From CAZUUO01 sp964622665 (GTDB lineage Bacteria; Patescibacteriota; Patescibacteriia; Magasanikbacterales; GCA-002688135): a stretch of 21,332 bases of DNA. The stretch covers positions 1-21,332 of the forward strand of contig CAZUUO010000013.1 in assembly GCA_964622665.1 (NCBI GenBank). The letters are read 5' to 3'. Of the stretch, positions 1 to 7,434 are shown in pieces. A program made the position numbers and the translations under genes. The notes below the pieces were generated by a model. The model worked only from the letters and a program-made list of their open reading frames with translations. It had not been told where the DNA came from and did not search any database. Every line of letters begins with the position of its first letter. Position 1 is the first letter of the stretch.

Positions 1-536
1 GGCAATACCCTATCTTCACTATATCTGCAATTTTCACAGGTTATCCCCCCATTTTTTTCCCCATAATACCACTCACCACTCTCTTGTTTTCCACATTCAA
101 CACACGCATCCAATACCATTTCTACACCCGCCAACGAAAATAGCGTGTGGATAGTTTGCGCATGCAGTTTCACTACTTCATCGTTATTCTTCATTTTTTC
201 TAATGCAAACATGAGCAGGTGTATTACTTCCTTGTGATCCATTGCCTCTCCAAATGACTCCAAAATTAATGAATATTGTTCTGCGTACAATCGATGCTCC
301 ATTGTCAAAGGTGACACAATAGCTACACATTCGGCCAATGTTGGTTTTACCATATTCCCCGTCAACAACACTTCAACAATGCGGTGCGGTTCCAAGTGTG
401 GCCGCAATTTTGAATCTCGCTTTAAAGCGCTTTTCGCGATTGCCTGCAATTTTTTTCCATTTTCAAGAAAAAGAGTGACGATAATATCACTCTCTCCCAC
501 AATCATCTTCTGTAATATCCACGCTTTATGCACCAT
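1..536 (-). CDS. recO: DNA repair protein RecO, C-terminus cut by window edge
   Basis: RecO helps load RecA onto single-stranded DNA together with RecR in recombinational repair. I translated this gene by hand from the ATG at 536; 178 codons are visible and the frame is still open at the window edge. The N-terminal ~80 residues fit the RecO OB-fold (ILQKMIVGESD, then a basic stretch AKSALKRDSKLRPHLEP). A helical middle leads to a CxxC...CxxC zinc finger (Cys145, 148, 167 and 170; CVECGK and CENC), typical of the RecO C-terminal half. The start overlaps the end of ruvX by 11 nt, so the two are probably translationally coupled. No Shine-Dalgarno is visible. Identity rests on the OB-fold-like start plus the finger spacing. 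Confidence 0.85.
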   Translation of the reverse strand, partial: MVHKAWILQKMIVGESDIIVTLFLENGKKLQAIAKSALKRDSKLRPHLEPHRIVEVLLTGNMVKPTLAECVAIVSPLTMEHRLYAEQYSLILESFGEAMDHKEVIHLLMFALEKMKNNDEVVKLHAQTIHTLFSLAGVEMVLDACVECGKQESGEWYYGEKNGGITCENCRYSEDRVL

Positions 537-918
537 GACTATTTCTATCAATATATCCCTGCAAAATTATTGCAGCAGCTTCATCGTGAGCACCTTGTGG
601 TACCATTGCACTACTCAATCGTTCATCCTCTTCATATACCGGGACACTGAGATTTTTTCGTGCATAATGAATGAATAACGCCACCTTGTCCGTTTGTGCA
701 CTGGGAGTACCATTCATTGAAAGTGGTAAACCAACCACTACCTGTGTGATTCCCTCCCGCGCAATTATCTCTTGCACTTTTTCCATAAGTGCATCTTCCG
801 ACCCACCATTTCTTTCAAAAATTTCAAGTCCTACTGCTGTCATGGTTCCTGGATGTTTGACAGCAAATCCCACATGCTCCGCACCAAAATCAATACCCAA
901 CAATGTTTCTTGTTCCAT
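526..918 (-). CDS. ruvX: RuvX/YqgF-family Holliday junction resolvase-like nuclease
   Basis: This is a 130-residue protein of the YqgF/RuvX RNase H-fold family, implicated in 16S/23S rRNA maturation and Holliday junction processing. Motifs visible in order are GIDFG near residue 9 (first acidic catalytic residue), VVVGLPLSMNG in the middle (the family GLP-x-NG signature), DERLSS near residue 99, and HDEAAAIILQGYID at the C-terminus (last acidic residue). Length is normal for the family. The start codon is 1 nt after the map stop, and the end overlaps recO, so it sits inside a packed adk-map-ruvX-recO set. The start has no Shine-Dalgarno, only AT-rich sequence. Confidence 0.93.
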   Translation of the reverse strand: MEQETLLGIDFGAEHVGFAVKHPGTMTAVGLEIFERNGGSEDALMEKVQEIIAREGITQVVVGLPLSMNGTPSAQTDKVALFIHYARKNLSVPVYEEDERLSSAMVPQGAHDEAAAIILQGYIDRNSHGA

Positions 919-919
919 A

Positions 920-1678
920 TTATATTGTTAATATTTCACACCCTTCTTTGGTAACCACGATCGTATGTTCAAAATGTGCTGATAATTTTCCATCCGCTGT
1001 TTTAATTGTCCAACCATCTTCAGCTTCCACTACATCAAATGTTCCTTCATTAATCATTGGTTCAATTGCCAGCACCATTCCCTCCTCAAGAATCGTTTTA
1101 ATATGGGGCTCATCGTAATTTGGTACCTGTGGATCTTCATGTGCCGCATATCCAACACCATGGCCCACCAATGCCTCCACCACCCCAAACCCTTCTTTAT
1201 GCACAATACTTTCAACGGTTTGTCCAATAATCCGTATTGGTTTTCCTGCTTTTACAGACGCAATCGCCTTTTCCAATGAAAGACGCGTAGTATCAATCAA
1301 CTTTTGAGCCTTTGTGGAAATCTTCCCCACTCCAACGGTTACCGCCATATCCGTGTATCGTTCTTTATACACCATTCCAATATCAATTGAAAAAATATCC
1401 CCTTCTTTGAGAATTCTCCCTGGATGAGCGGGCGCGTGCACCACTTCATCATTAATACACGCACAAATCGTCGAATTGAAGGGTGTTTTGACACCACGTG
1501 GCTTATAGCCTTTAAAAGACGGAATTGCTCCAATCTCCCTCATTCGTTCTTCCGCCAAATCGTCTATATCGCCCGTATTTGCCCCTACAACCACCTTTTC
1601 TACCAATTCTCGTACAATACGGGCCAAATGGGCTCCACCCTCTTTAATTCGCGCTATATCGTCTGCTGTTTTTATCAT
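920..1678 (-). CDS. map: Methionine aminopeptidase, type I
   Basis: It removes the initiator methionine from nascent proteins in the cytosol. With the start at 1678 (MIKTADDIARIKEGG, the usual family N-terminus) it is 252 residues; an ATG 12 nt upstream at 1690 is also possible. The five metal ligands are visible: Asp99 (SIDIG), Asp110 (TDMAVT), His173 (GHGVG), Glu206 (AIEPM) and Glu237 (FEHTIVV). The catalytic His81 is in NDEVVHAPAHP. It lacks the N-terminal SEC-C zinc extension of longer type I enzymes. It overlaps the end of adk by 35 nt, and ruvX starts 1 nt after its stop. The secY-adk-map order is the classical end of the spc operon in many bacteria. Confidence 0.96.
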   Translation of the reverse strand: MIKTADDIARIKEGGAHLARIVRELVEKVVVGANTGDIDDLAEERMREIGAIPSFKGYKPRGVKTPFNSTICACINDEVVHAPAHPGRILKEGDIFSIDIGMVYKERYTDMAVTVGVGKISTKAQKLIDTTRLSLEKAIASVKAGKPIRIIGQTVESIVHKEGFGVVEALVGHGVGYAAHEDPQVPNYDEPHIKTILEEGMVLAIEPMINEGTFDVVEAEDGWTIKTADGKLSAHFEHTIVVTKEGCEILTI

Positions 1679-2255
1679 GCTGTTGTGCATACTGTGAGTC
1701 CAATAGTGTTTCTAAATCTTTTTCTACTTCTGGAATTGTTCTAGCACTATTTACTATATACACTCGTGCTCGTTTTTTCAATATCGGCACCAATCTCTTT
1801 TGAGCATGACTACCCTGAATCTGAAATCTAGTTTTGAGAGTTTTTACCACATCATCACTTCTTTTTCTCCGTAGCAATCGTTCTCTCGCCAGTGAGTCGG
1901 GAGTATCTAAATAAAAAATAATAACGCGATGTTCAGGAAGTTCTCCAAAAAATCTCCAATAACGATAAATTTGTGCACTCGTTCTCAGTATTCCATCCAA
2001 AATTATCGTGTCATACTTTTTTATTGCTTTTTTAATTTCAGGAAACATGAGTGAGTATGTAATAACATGAGGAATCATTTTTCCTTTTGCAACTAAACTA
2101 ATTATTCTCTCATCCTTTTTTTGGCGCTGCTCAATACACTCTCGAATAACGGCACCAGCCGATATTGCAATCCCACCTGTGTATTTTTCAAGCAATTGTG
2201 CGTGCGTCCCCTTACCAGCACCCGGTGGTCCCATGATAATTATTATAGTTTTCAT
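1644..2255 (-). CDS. adk: Adenylate kinase, divergent short-lid form
   Basis: This P-loop nucleoside monophosphate kinase probably interconverts AMP, ADP and ATP. Visible features are the Walker A loop GPPGAGKGT at residues 9-17, the NMP-binding arm ISAGAVIRE at 31-39 with the arginine kept, DGILRT at 87-92 in place of the usual DGFPRT with Arg91 kept, and RSDD at 132-135 followed by an arginine helix. The lid is the short form with no zinc cysteines. The usual ISTGD is ISAGA, so it is a divergent member and a different NMP specificity cannot be excluded. The last ~18 residues are polar and overlap map. A hairpin terminator ends only about 15 nt before the ATG. Confidence 0.85.
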   Translation of the reverse strand: MKTIIIIMGPPGAGKGTHAQLLEKYTGGIAISAGAVIRECIEQRQKKDERIISLVAKGKMIPHVITYSLMFPEIKKAIKKYDTIILDGILRTSAQIYRYWRFFGELPEHRVIIFYLDTPDSLARERLLRRKRSDDVVKTLKTRFQIQGSHAQKRLVPILKKRARVYIVNSARTIPEVEKDLETLLDSQYAQQHDKNSRRYSAN

Positions 2256-2270
2256 AGTATGTTGGAAATT

Positions 2271-2303
2271 AAAAAAACACCCGGGAAAAACCCAGGTGTT
2301 TTT
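2271..2303 (-). terminator. Intrinsic terminator after secY, close to the adk start
   Basis: On the minus strand a 9-bp stem (AAAAACACC with GGTGTTTTT, at 2295-2303 and 2273-2281) continues past one mismatch into a 3-bp GGG/CCC top with an A/T loop, and is followed by a run of seven T. A second, weaker hairpin (CCCACA with TGTGGG) lies just upstream, between the secY stop and the terminator. The adk ATG at 2255 is about 15 nt beyond the T-run, leaving no room for a promoter between them. Confidence 0.85.
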
Positions 2304-2359
2304 GAAAATACACTACCCACAAATTTTTTAATATTGTGTGGGATGTGCATATACGATGA

Positions 2360-3628
2360 TTATACTACATCGTACTTGTTCATGGAAAGATGTGATTGAA
2401 TTTGTTTAATAATTTCAATAACCACCGATACCACAATCAAGATAGATGTACCACCGATTGATAAACTTTTTGAACCAGTAAATGCCTGTACAACAAGTGG
2501 AAGAACCGCGATCACACCCAATGAAAGTGAACCGAAGAACAAAACGCGATACGCTACTGTTCTAATGTAATCTTCCGTTGGTTTACCTGGACGAATGCCC
2601 GGAATAAATCCACCTTGTCGTTGCATATTTTCAGCAATCTTTTCTGGTTGGAATACAATTGAAGTGTAGAAGTATGAAAATACGACCACCATTACAAAGT
2701 ATGTAATTCCGTAATAGATTTGATTACCAAAGAAGGCAATAACTCCTTGCGCAACTGATACCAGCCATGCACTTTTTGCGTGAACCAAGAATTGCGCAAC
2801 AATCGTTGGAAAAATTACCAATGAAAGTGCAAAAATAATTGGTACCACACCGCCAATATTTACACGAATAGGAAGTTTTGATGCAACACCACCACTTCCA
2901 CCGCGCACATGACGTGCATACACAACATCAATATTACGTTGTGCTTCTGATAAATATACCACTCCCACAACTGTCGCAATTAAGGCAAGGCCAAATAACA
3001 CATAGGTTAGCCAGTCTCCTGTATATTGCAAAGCGAGCTGTGAAATCAATTGAGGAAATCCTGCAGCAATACCTGCAAAAATCAAGATTGAAATACCGTT
3101 ACCAATTTTTCGTTCACTAATCAATTCTCCTAACCACATTAAAAACACCGTACCGGCAGTAACCGTCAAAAGCACTAAGAAAAGTGTTTGACCGTCAAAA
3201 CCAGTTAAGAGTTGTGGTTGAGATTGACGAATGAGCAAAATAGTACTGTAACCTTGAATGAACGCAAGTGGCACCGTGAGATACCGCGTATATTGATTCA
3301 TTTTCTTTTGTCCTGTTTCCCCTTCTTTTGATAATTCCTCAAGGCGAGGAACAATCATAGTCATGAGTTGCATGATAATCGAAGCGGTGATGTAAGGACC
3401 AACACCCAGCACAATGATTGAGAAGTTTTTAAGTGTACCACCCGAAAAGATATCGAGAAGTCCAAGTAATTGACTGCTCTCAAAAAAAGCACGAAGACCA
3501 GAAACATCTATTCCCGGTAAAGGAATATGCGCCAATACTCTAAAAATAAAGAGAAGAAACGCAACGAATAACAATGAATTGCGTAAATCTTTTGTTTTCC
3601 AAAGTAATGACAATCGAGCAAATGACAT
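2360..3628 (-). CDS. secY: Protein translocase subunit SecY
   Basis: This is the channel-forming subunit of the SecYEG translocon in the cytoplasmic membrane. It is 422 residues, a normal length, with about ten hydrophobic membrane segments. Conserved SecY pieces are recognisable: the first segment and PLPGID near residue 37, the plug/second-segment region with SGGTLKNFS and GVGPYITASIIMQLM, GNGISILIFAGI in the middle, and the cytosolic loop FQPEKIAENMQRQGGFIPGIRPG before the last segments. It begins 11 nt after the rplO stop with no Shine-Dalgarno and is the last gene before the spc-operon terminator at 2271-2303. Confidence 0.98.
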   Translation of the reverse strand: MSFARLSLLWKTKDLRNSLLFVAFLLFIFRVLAHIPLPGIDVSGLRAFFESSQLLGLLDIFSGGTLKNFSIIVLGVGPYITASIIMQLMTMIVPRLEELSKEGETGQKKMNQYTRYLTVPLAFIQGYSTILLIRQSQPQLLTGFDGQTLFLVLLTVTAGTVFLMWLGELISERKIGNGISILIFAGIAAGFPQLISQLALQYTGDWLTYVLFGLALIATVVGVVYLSEAQRNIDVVYARHVRGGSGGVASKLPIRVNIGGVVPIIFALSLVIFPTIVAQFLVHAKSAWLVSVAQGVIAFFGNQIYYGITYFVMVVVFSYFYTSIVFQPEKIAENMQRQGGFIPGIRPGKPTEDYIRTVAYRVLFFGSLSLGVIAVLPLVVQAFTGSKSLSIGGTSILIVVSVVIEIIKQIQSHLSMNKYDVV

Positions 3629-3639
3629 GTGTGGTGCTA

Positions 3640-4071
3640 TTAGGCAATAGTGCCGCCCGCAGCTTCAATGCGTGCGCGAGCTCCCGCGGTCAACTCACAA
3701 TCTACAAATGAAAATTTCTTTGTGAGAGTTCCACTTCCTAAAATTTTAACTCGTGATTGTGCGTACTCTATCAATCCTGCTTTTTTCAAAGTTTGAGGAG
3801 AAACACGAGCACCATTTTCAAACACGCGTTCAATTTCAGTAATTGATACCACTTCTGGTTTAGCTTTAAATGATTTAAATCCGCGAAGTTTTGGAATTTG
3901 TTGAATGAAACGACGCAAAGCGTGTTCCTTCATACCACCGCTGCCACTTCGTGAACTTTGTCCTTTCATGCCGCGACCTGAATATGAACCTGCTGACGCA
4001 TCTCCACGACCACGACGAACGCGAGGTTTTTTGTGTGAAGGATGTGCAATTGTATGTAATGAGATTGCCAT
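3640..4071 (-). CDS. rplO: 50S ribosomal protein L15 (uL15)
   Basis: L15 binds 23S rRNA and is a late-assembly protein of the large subunit. The 143-residue sequence begins MAISLHTIAHP and has the typical basic glycine-rich N-terminal tail (RRGRGDASAGSYSGRGMKG), then FEGGQ-like and LPKLRGF-like segments (IQQIPKLRGFKSF) and the C-terminal globular domain ending in ARARIEAAGG. It follows rpsE directly with a 22-nt spacer; the L30 gene normally found between S5 and L15 is absent. No Shine-Dalgarno precedes the ATG. Confidence 0.97.
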   Translation of the reverse strand: MAISLHTIAHPSHKKPRVRRGRGDASAGSYSGRGMKGQSSRSGSGGMKEHALRRFIQQIPKLRGFKSFKAKPEVVSITEIERVFENGARVSPQTLKKAGLIEYAQSRVKILGSGTLTKKFSFVDCELTAGARARIEAAGGTIA

Positions 4072-4093
4072 ATACGTTAATTAAAGTAGGTTA

Positions 4094-4645
4094 TTATTTT
4101 GTCGCGACCTTTTTGCGATTAGCTTTTGATTGTTGCATTTTGCGTAATCTCCATGTTCCTGCAGCTAACGTTGATAATGCTTTAAAGGTAGCATGCACAT
4201 TGTTGATCTTGTTTCCTGAACCCAATGTTTTACCACTGATGTTTGGAATACCGGCAAGTTCAAGAACGATACGTGCAGTACCTCCTGCAATAACACCTGA
4301 GCCACTTGGAGCTGGTTTTAACAAAATACGTGCAGCTTTAAATTTAGTTTCAATTGCGTGTGGGATGGTTTGTTTCACCATAGGCACCGTAATCAAACTT
4401 TTTTCTGCTTTACGAACTGCTTTACCGATAGCTGCTTGTACGTCAGCACCTTTTGCAATAGCGTAACCTACCAAACCTTGGCGATTACCAACTACCACAC
4501 AAGCGCGGAAACTCATACGTTTTCCACCTTCAGTAACACGTGTCACACGAGCGAGTTCTACCACACGTTGATCGTAAGGAGAACGTTCGCGTTCACGATT
4601 TCTGTCTTTATTATTGTTGTTGTTTCGTGGTTTACCTGCTGCCAT
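4094..4645 (-). CDS. rpsE: 30S ribosomal protein S5 (uS5)
   Basis: S5 sits on the back of the small subunit and influences decoding accuracy. The protein is 183 residues. A polar N-terminal extension (five Asn in a row, then Arg/Glu repeats) precedes the double-stranded-RNA-binding domain starting at RVVELARVTRVTEGGKRMSF, with VVVGNRQGLVGYAIAKG following. The C-terminal S5 domain has SGSGVIAGGTARIVLELAGI. In the loop that binds near the spectinomycin site the usual KGG is EGG (Glu39). It starts 3 nt after the rplR stop. Confidence 0.97.
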   Translation of the reverse strand: MAAGKPRNNNNNKDRNRERERSPYDQRVVELARVTRVTEGGKRMSFRACVVVGNRQGLVGYAIAKGADVQAAIGKAVRKAEKSLITVPMVKQTIPHAIETKFKAARILLKPAPSGSGVIAGGTARIVLELAGIPNISGKTLGSGNKINNVHATFKALSTLAAGTWRLRKMQQSKANRKKVATK

Positions 4646-4648
4646 AGA

Positions 4649-5026
4649 CTAAAAGATTAGACCTCCATCACGAGCACCATCTGCTACTGCAGATACACGA
4701 CCAGTGTAGATATATCCACCGCGGTCAAATACTACGTGAGTGATTTTTAATTCTGCTGCCTTCTTTGCAAGTAACGAGCCGACTGCGTATGACATCGCGA
4801 CCTTTCCTTTGCGGTCATTAGCTGTGTCAGCTTTCACTTCTTTGCTGTGTGCACTGCAAAGTGTTTTGCCGGTTTCGTCATCAATCAATTGCGCAAATAC
4901 ATAGCGCAAACTGCGGAAGACGCTCAAGCGTGGGCGTGCTGCGGTTCCCGAAACTTTAGCACGAACGCGTGCGTGGCGACGAGCGCGTTGCACGGTTTTT
5001 GTTGATGTTCCATGTCCTTGTTTCAT
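4649..5026 (-). CDS. rplR: 50S ribosomal protein L18 (uL18)
   Basis: L18 binds 5S rRNA and anchors it in the central protuberance, next to L5. The 125-residue protein has a basic N-terminus (RARRHARVRAKVSGTAARPRL), the L18 signature RPRLSVFRSLRYVFAQLIDD, and the conserved C-terminal pieces VVFDRGGYIYTGRVSAVADGAR and GLIF. Length is normal. It lies between rplF and rpsE in canonical spc order, 9 nt after the rplF stop, with no Shine-Dalgarno. Confidence 0.97.
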   Translation of the reverse strand: MKQGHGTSTKTVQRARRHARVRAKVSGTAARPRLSVFRSLRYVFAQLIDDETGKTLCSAHSKEVKADTANDRKGKVAMSYAVGSLLAKKAAELKITHVVFDRGGYIYTGRVSAVADGARDGGLIF

Positions 5027-5035
5027 ATGGGTTTA

Positions 5036-5584
5036 TTATTTACCGCCAGCCTTTGCTGCCTTACCCGCTTTAATCGTTACTTGTTCATCAATGTAACGAA
5101 TACCTTTACCTTTATATGGTTCAGGTTTGCGGATTTTACGAATCTGACTTGCGACGAAGCCGACCAGCTGCTTGTCTATACCAGAAACCGTAATAAATGT
5201 TTTTTCAACAGTGATAGTAATGCCTTCTGGAATTGGAAATACGACTTCATGTGAGTATCCAACATCGAGGATTAAATTTTTTCCTTCGACTCGAACTTTA
5301 TAACCCACACCGCGCGCTTCAAGTTGCTTGGTAAATCCTTCGGTTACTCCCTTAACCATGTTACGAAGTAATGCTCCGAATAATCCCCATAATGCGCGTT
5401 GTTCAACGTTTTGTTCTTCACGGACGCTGACTCGTGCTTCGTTTCCTTCCACAGAAACCACTACCGCAGGGTGAATATCAACGGTCAATTGTCCTTTTGG
5501 ACCCTTAACAGTTAATACCTTCGCGTCTGCAGTTACCTGCACCCCCGACGGAATAGTTGTAATTTTTCTTCCAATTCTCGACAT
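5036..5584 (-). CDS. rplF: 50S ribosomal protein L6 (uL6)
   Basis: L6 lies near the factor-binding site and sarcin-ricin loop of the large subunit. The 182-residue protein begins MSRIGRKITTIPSGVQV, the standard L6 start, and shows the two tandem L6 repeats: KVLTVKGPKGQL in the first and FITVSGIDKQLVGFVASQIR in the second. The conserved RKPEPYKGKGIRYIDE is near the end, followed by a Lys/Ala/Gly tail. Its start lies 9 nt past the rpsH stop. Confidence 0.97.
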   Translation of the reverse strand: MSRIGRKITTIPSGVQVTADAKVLTVKGPKGQLTVDIHPAVVVSVEGNEARVSVREEQNVEQRALWGLFGALLRNMVKGVTEGFTKQLEARGVGYKVRVEGKNLILDVGYSHEVVFPIPEGITITVEKTFITVSGIDKQLVGFVASQIRKIRKPEPYKGKGIRYIDEQVTIKAGKAAKAGGK

Positions 5585-5593
5585 ATATTGGTT

Positions 5594-5986
5594 TTAGTAG
5601 ATCGTACAAATTAATTCTCCACCGATGTGTTCTTCTTTTGCCGTTTCACCAGTCATAAGACCTCGTGACGTTGAAAGAATTGCAACACCGTATGAATTAC
5701 ACACCGTAGGAATATCTTCCTTTTTTACATACACACGCAATCCTGGTTTGCTTGCACGAGTGATGCTTGTAATGCGTGATTGTCCGCTTACATACAACAA
5801 TTCGATTGAAAGCATAGGTTTAGTCCCATTATCAACTTTCTCGACAGCGCCGACAAAGCCTTCTTGAGACAACAATTGTGCAATCGCGTGTTTTACTTTT
5901 GAGTATGGTAACACGATTTCCCCTTTGCGTACCGCACTCGCGTTACGAATTCGTGTCAACATGTCTGCGATAGGATCAGTCATCAT
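5594..5986 (-). CDS. rpsH: 30S ribosomal protein S8 (uS8)
   Basis: S8 binds helix 21 of 16S rRNA and in E. coli represses the spc operon. I place the start at 5986 (MMTDPIADMLTRIRNA), or the next ATG at 5983, because this is the universal S8 N-terminus; a longer reading frame from 6019 would overlap rpsN without family support. Conserved pieces are DMLTRIRNA, VLPYSKVKHAIAQLL, SKPGLRVYVK and the C-terminal GVAILSTSRGLMTGETAKEEHIGGE, which carries the rRNA-binding STS motif. The protein is 130 residues. It starts 10 nt after the rpsN stop. Confidence 0.96.
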   Translation of the reverse strand: MMTDPIADMLTRIRNASAVRKGEIVLPYSKVKHAIAQLLSQEGFVGAVEKVDNGTKPMLSIELLYVSGQSRITSITRASKPGLRVYVKKEDIPTVCNSYGVAILSTSRGLMTGETAKEEHIGGELICTIY

Positions 5987-5996
5987 ATTTTTTTGT

Positions 5997-6182
5997 TTAC
6001 CAAGAAGATTTGCGAACACCTGGAAGTTGTCCAGAGTTTGCTAATTCGCGGACACAGATACGGCACATATCGAATAGGCGCAAATATCCATGACGACGAC
6101 CGCATCTCCAGCATCGGCGAATCTTGCGACTTGCAAATTTTGGTGTGCGTTTTGCTTTATTAATGTGAGCTGTAGTTGCCAT
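5997..6182 (-). CDS. rpsN: 30S ribosomal protein S14, zinc-binding short type (uS14)
   Basis: S14 is a late-assembly head protein of the small subunit. At 61 residues this is the short zinc form (type Z): CWRC and CRIC give the four-cysteine zinc ribbon around the GRRHGYLRLFDM segment, and the C-terminus ends PGVRKSSW as in the family. It sits in canonical spc order between rplE (3-nt gap) and rpsH. The start (MATTAHINKAKR) has no Shine-Dalgarno. Confidence 0.97.
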   Translation of the reverse strand: MATTAHINKAKRTPKFASRKIRRCWRCGRRHGYLRLFDMCRICVRELANSGQLPGVRKSSW

Positions 6183-6185
6183 AGA

Positions 6186-6737
6186 TTATTTTTTTGATTC
6201 GGTAGCCTTGAAAGGAACACCGAGCGCTTCGAATAATGCCAAACCTTTTGCTTTCGACGCAGCATTGGTTATTACACTAACTTGCAAACCATGAGTATCA
6301 GTTGAATCTTCAATACGTGTTTCAGGGAATGGCATATGGTCTTTAAAACCAATGTGCAAATTTCCTTGAGCGTCTACCGAAGCTTTGCTGATACCACGAA
6401 AATCTGGGATACGAGGCATGGTGATTGCAATCATTTTTTCAAAAAAGTCATACATACGTTCTCCTCGTAAGGTAACCATCATACCAATGACAGAACCTTT
6501 GCGAAGTTTGAAGTTTGAAATTGACTTTTTAGCGACCGTATCAACTGGCTTTTGACCAGTAATACGTCCTAAGCTTGCACGAACGTGGTCCAAGAAGTTT
6601 GCTTCTTTGGTACGTTTACCAACACCCACATGCACCACAATTTTTACCATTTTTGGTAACGCATGTTTATTAGTAACACCAAGACTCTTTTTGAGTTGTG
6701 GTATCACTTCTTCATTGTATTTAGTAAGAATTGACAT
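6186..6737 (-). CDS. rplE: 50S ribosomal protein L5 (uL5)
   Basis: L5 joins 5S rRNA to the large subunit and contacts the P-site tRNA. The 183-residue protein has the usual YNEEVIPQLKKSLG start, KIVVHVGVG, ITGQKPVDTVAKKSISNFKLRKG, TLRGERMYDFFEKMI and RIPDFRGI, all recognisable L5 signatures. The C-terminal part contains a short polar region before LFEALGVPF. It is preceded by rplX with a 7-nt gap. Confidence 0.97.
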   Translation of the reverse strand: MSILTKYNEEVIPQLKKSLGVTNKHALPKMVKIVVHVGVGKRTKEANFLDHVRASLGRITGQKPVDTVAKKSISNFKLRKGSVIGMMVTLRGERMYDFFEKMIAITMPRIPDFRGISKASVDAQGNLHIGFKDHMPFPETRIEDSTDTHGLQVSVITNAASKAKGLALFEALGVPFKATESKK

Positions 6738-6744
6738 ACGTTAT

Positions 6745-7065
6745 TTATTTTGTGGTTTTTTCAGCCTTCGCTTTTTTTGCAGGCTTATCACCGGCAACAA
6801 GAGCTCGTTTGCTGAAGCGTACTGCTTTTTTGAGTTCTTCACTCCAAAGACCCACTTTTGAAACGTGGATTGGAGCTGAGAGCTCAACAATTTGACCTTT
6901 AGGATTTGAGTTTGAACGTGAGCGTAAGTGACGTTTCATGATATGAACACCTTCCACAACAACTTTTTCAAGTTGTGGGAAAGCTTGTAAAACCTTTCCG
7001 GTTTTTCCTTTGTCCTTACCAGAACGTACCATCACGACATCTCCGACTTTAATTCGTAATTTCAT
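6745..7065 (-). CDS. rplX: 50S ribosomal protein L24 (uL24)
   Basis: L24 starts large-subunit assembly by binding the 5' domain of 23S rRNA. It is 106 residues with a KOW motif near the N-terminus (GDVVMVRSGKDKGKTGKV) and the L24 segment VVVEGVHIMKRHLRS, followed by GQIVELSAPIHVSKVGL. The C-terminal tail is Lys/Ala-rich. Its ATG overlaps the TGA stop of rplN in an ATGA arrangement, which implies coupled translation and also shows that TGA is read as stop here. Confidence 0.97.
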   Translation of the reverse strand: MKLRIKVGDVVMVRSGKDKGKTGKVLQAFPQLEKVVVEGVHIMKRHLRSRSNSNPKGQIVELSAPIHVSKVGLWSEELKKAVRFSKRALVAGDKPAKKAKAEKTTK

Positions 7066-7433
7066 ACAACTTCAGATGCCAATGAAATAATTTTTGTGAA
7101 TCCTTGTGCACGTAATTCACGAGCTACCGGTCCAAAGATACGAGATCCTTTTGGTTCCTTGCTTTTTGCGTCAACGATAACTGCTGCGTTTTCTGAAAAA
7201 CGAACACCAGTACCATCAGCACGCATTGTTTCTTTTACAGTGCGAACAAGAACAGCGTGTACCACATCTCCCTTTTTTACTAAACCACGTGGTAATGCTT
7301 CTTTTACTGAACAGGTCACGATATCCCCCACGCGACCATAACGCTTTTGATACCCACCATGTACACGAATAACAGCTAAGCGTTTTGCGCCACTGTTATC
7401 TGCGACAAGTAAGTGTGAACGAAGTTGTACCAT
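7062..7433 (-). CDS. rplN: 50S ribosomal protein L14 (uL14)
   Basis: L14 forms part of the intersubunit bridge with helix 14 of 16S rRNA. I start it at 7433 (MVQLRSHLLVADNSGAKRL), the family N-terminus, 1 nt after the rpsQ stop; the frame is open 60 nt further upstream but that extension overlaps rpsQ and lacks family support. The 123 residues show VADNSGAKRLAVIRV, YGRVGDIVTCSVKEALPRG, KKGDVVHAVLVRT and the end GSRIFGPVARELRAQGFTKI. It ends in TGA, overlapping the rplX start. Confidence 0.96.
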   Translation of the reverse strand: MVQLRSHLLVADNSGAKRLAVIRVHGGYQKRYGRVGDIVTCSVKEALPRGLVKKGDVVHAVLVRTVKETMRADGTGVRFSENAAVIVDAKSKEPKGSRIFGPVARELRAQGFTKIISLASEVV

Positions 7434-7434
7434 A

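Noticed and set aside
379..678. Plus-strand frame opposite recO and ruvX
   Set aside because: The minus strand encodes clear RecO and RuvX motifs; the plus frame shows none.
7062..7065. Recoding of TGA, as in some CPR lineages
   Set aside because: TGA ends rplN exactly at the family C-terminus and overlaps the rplX start, so it is used as a stop.
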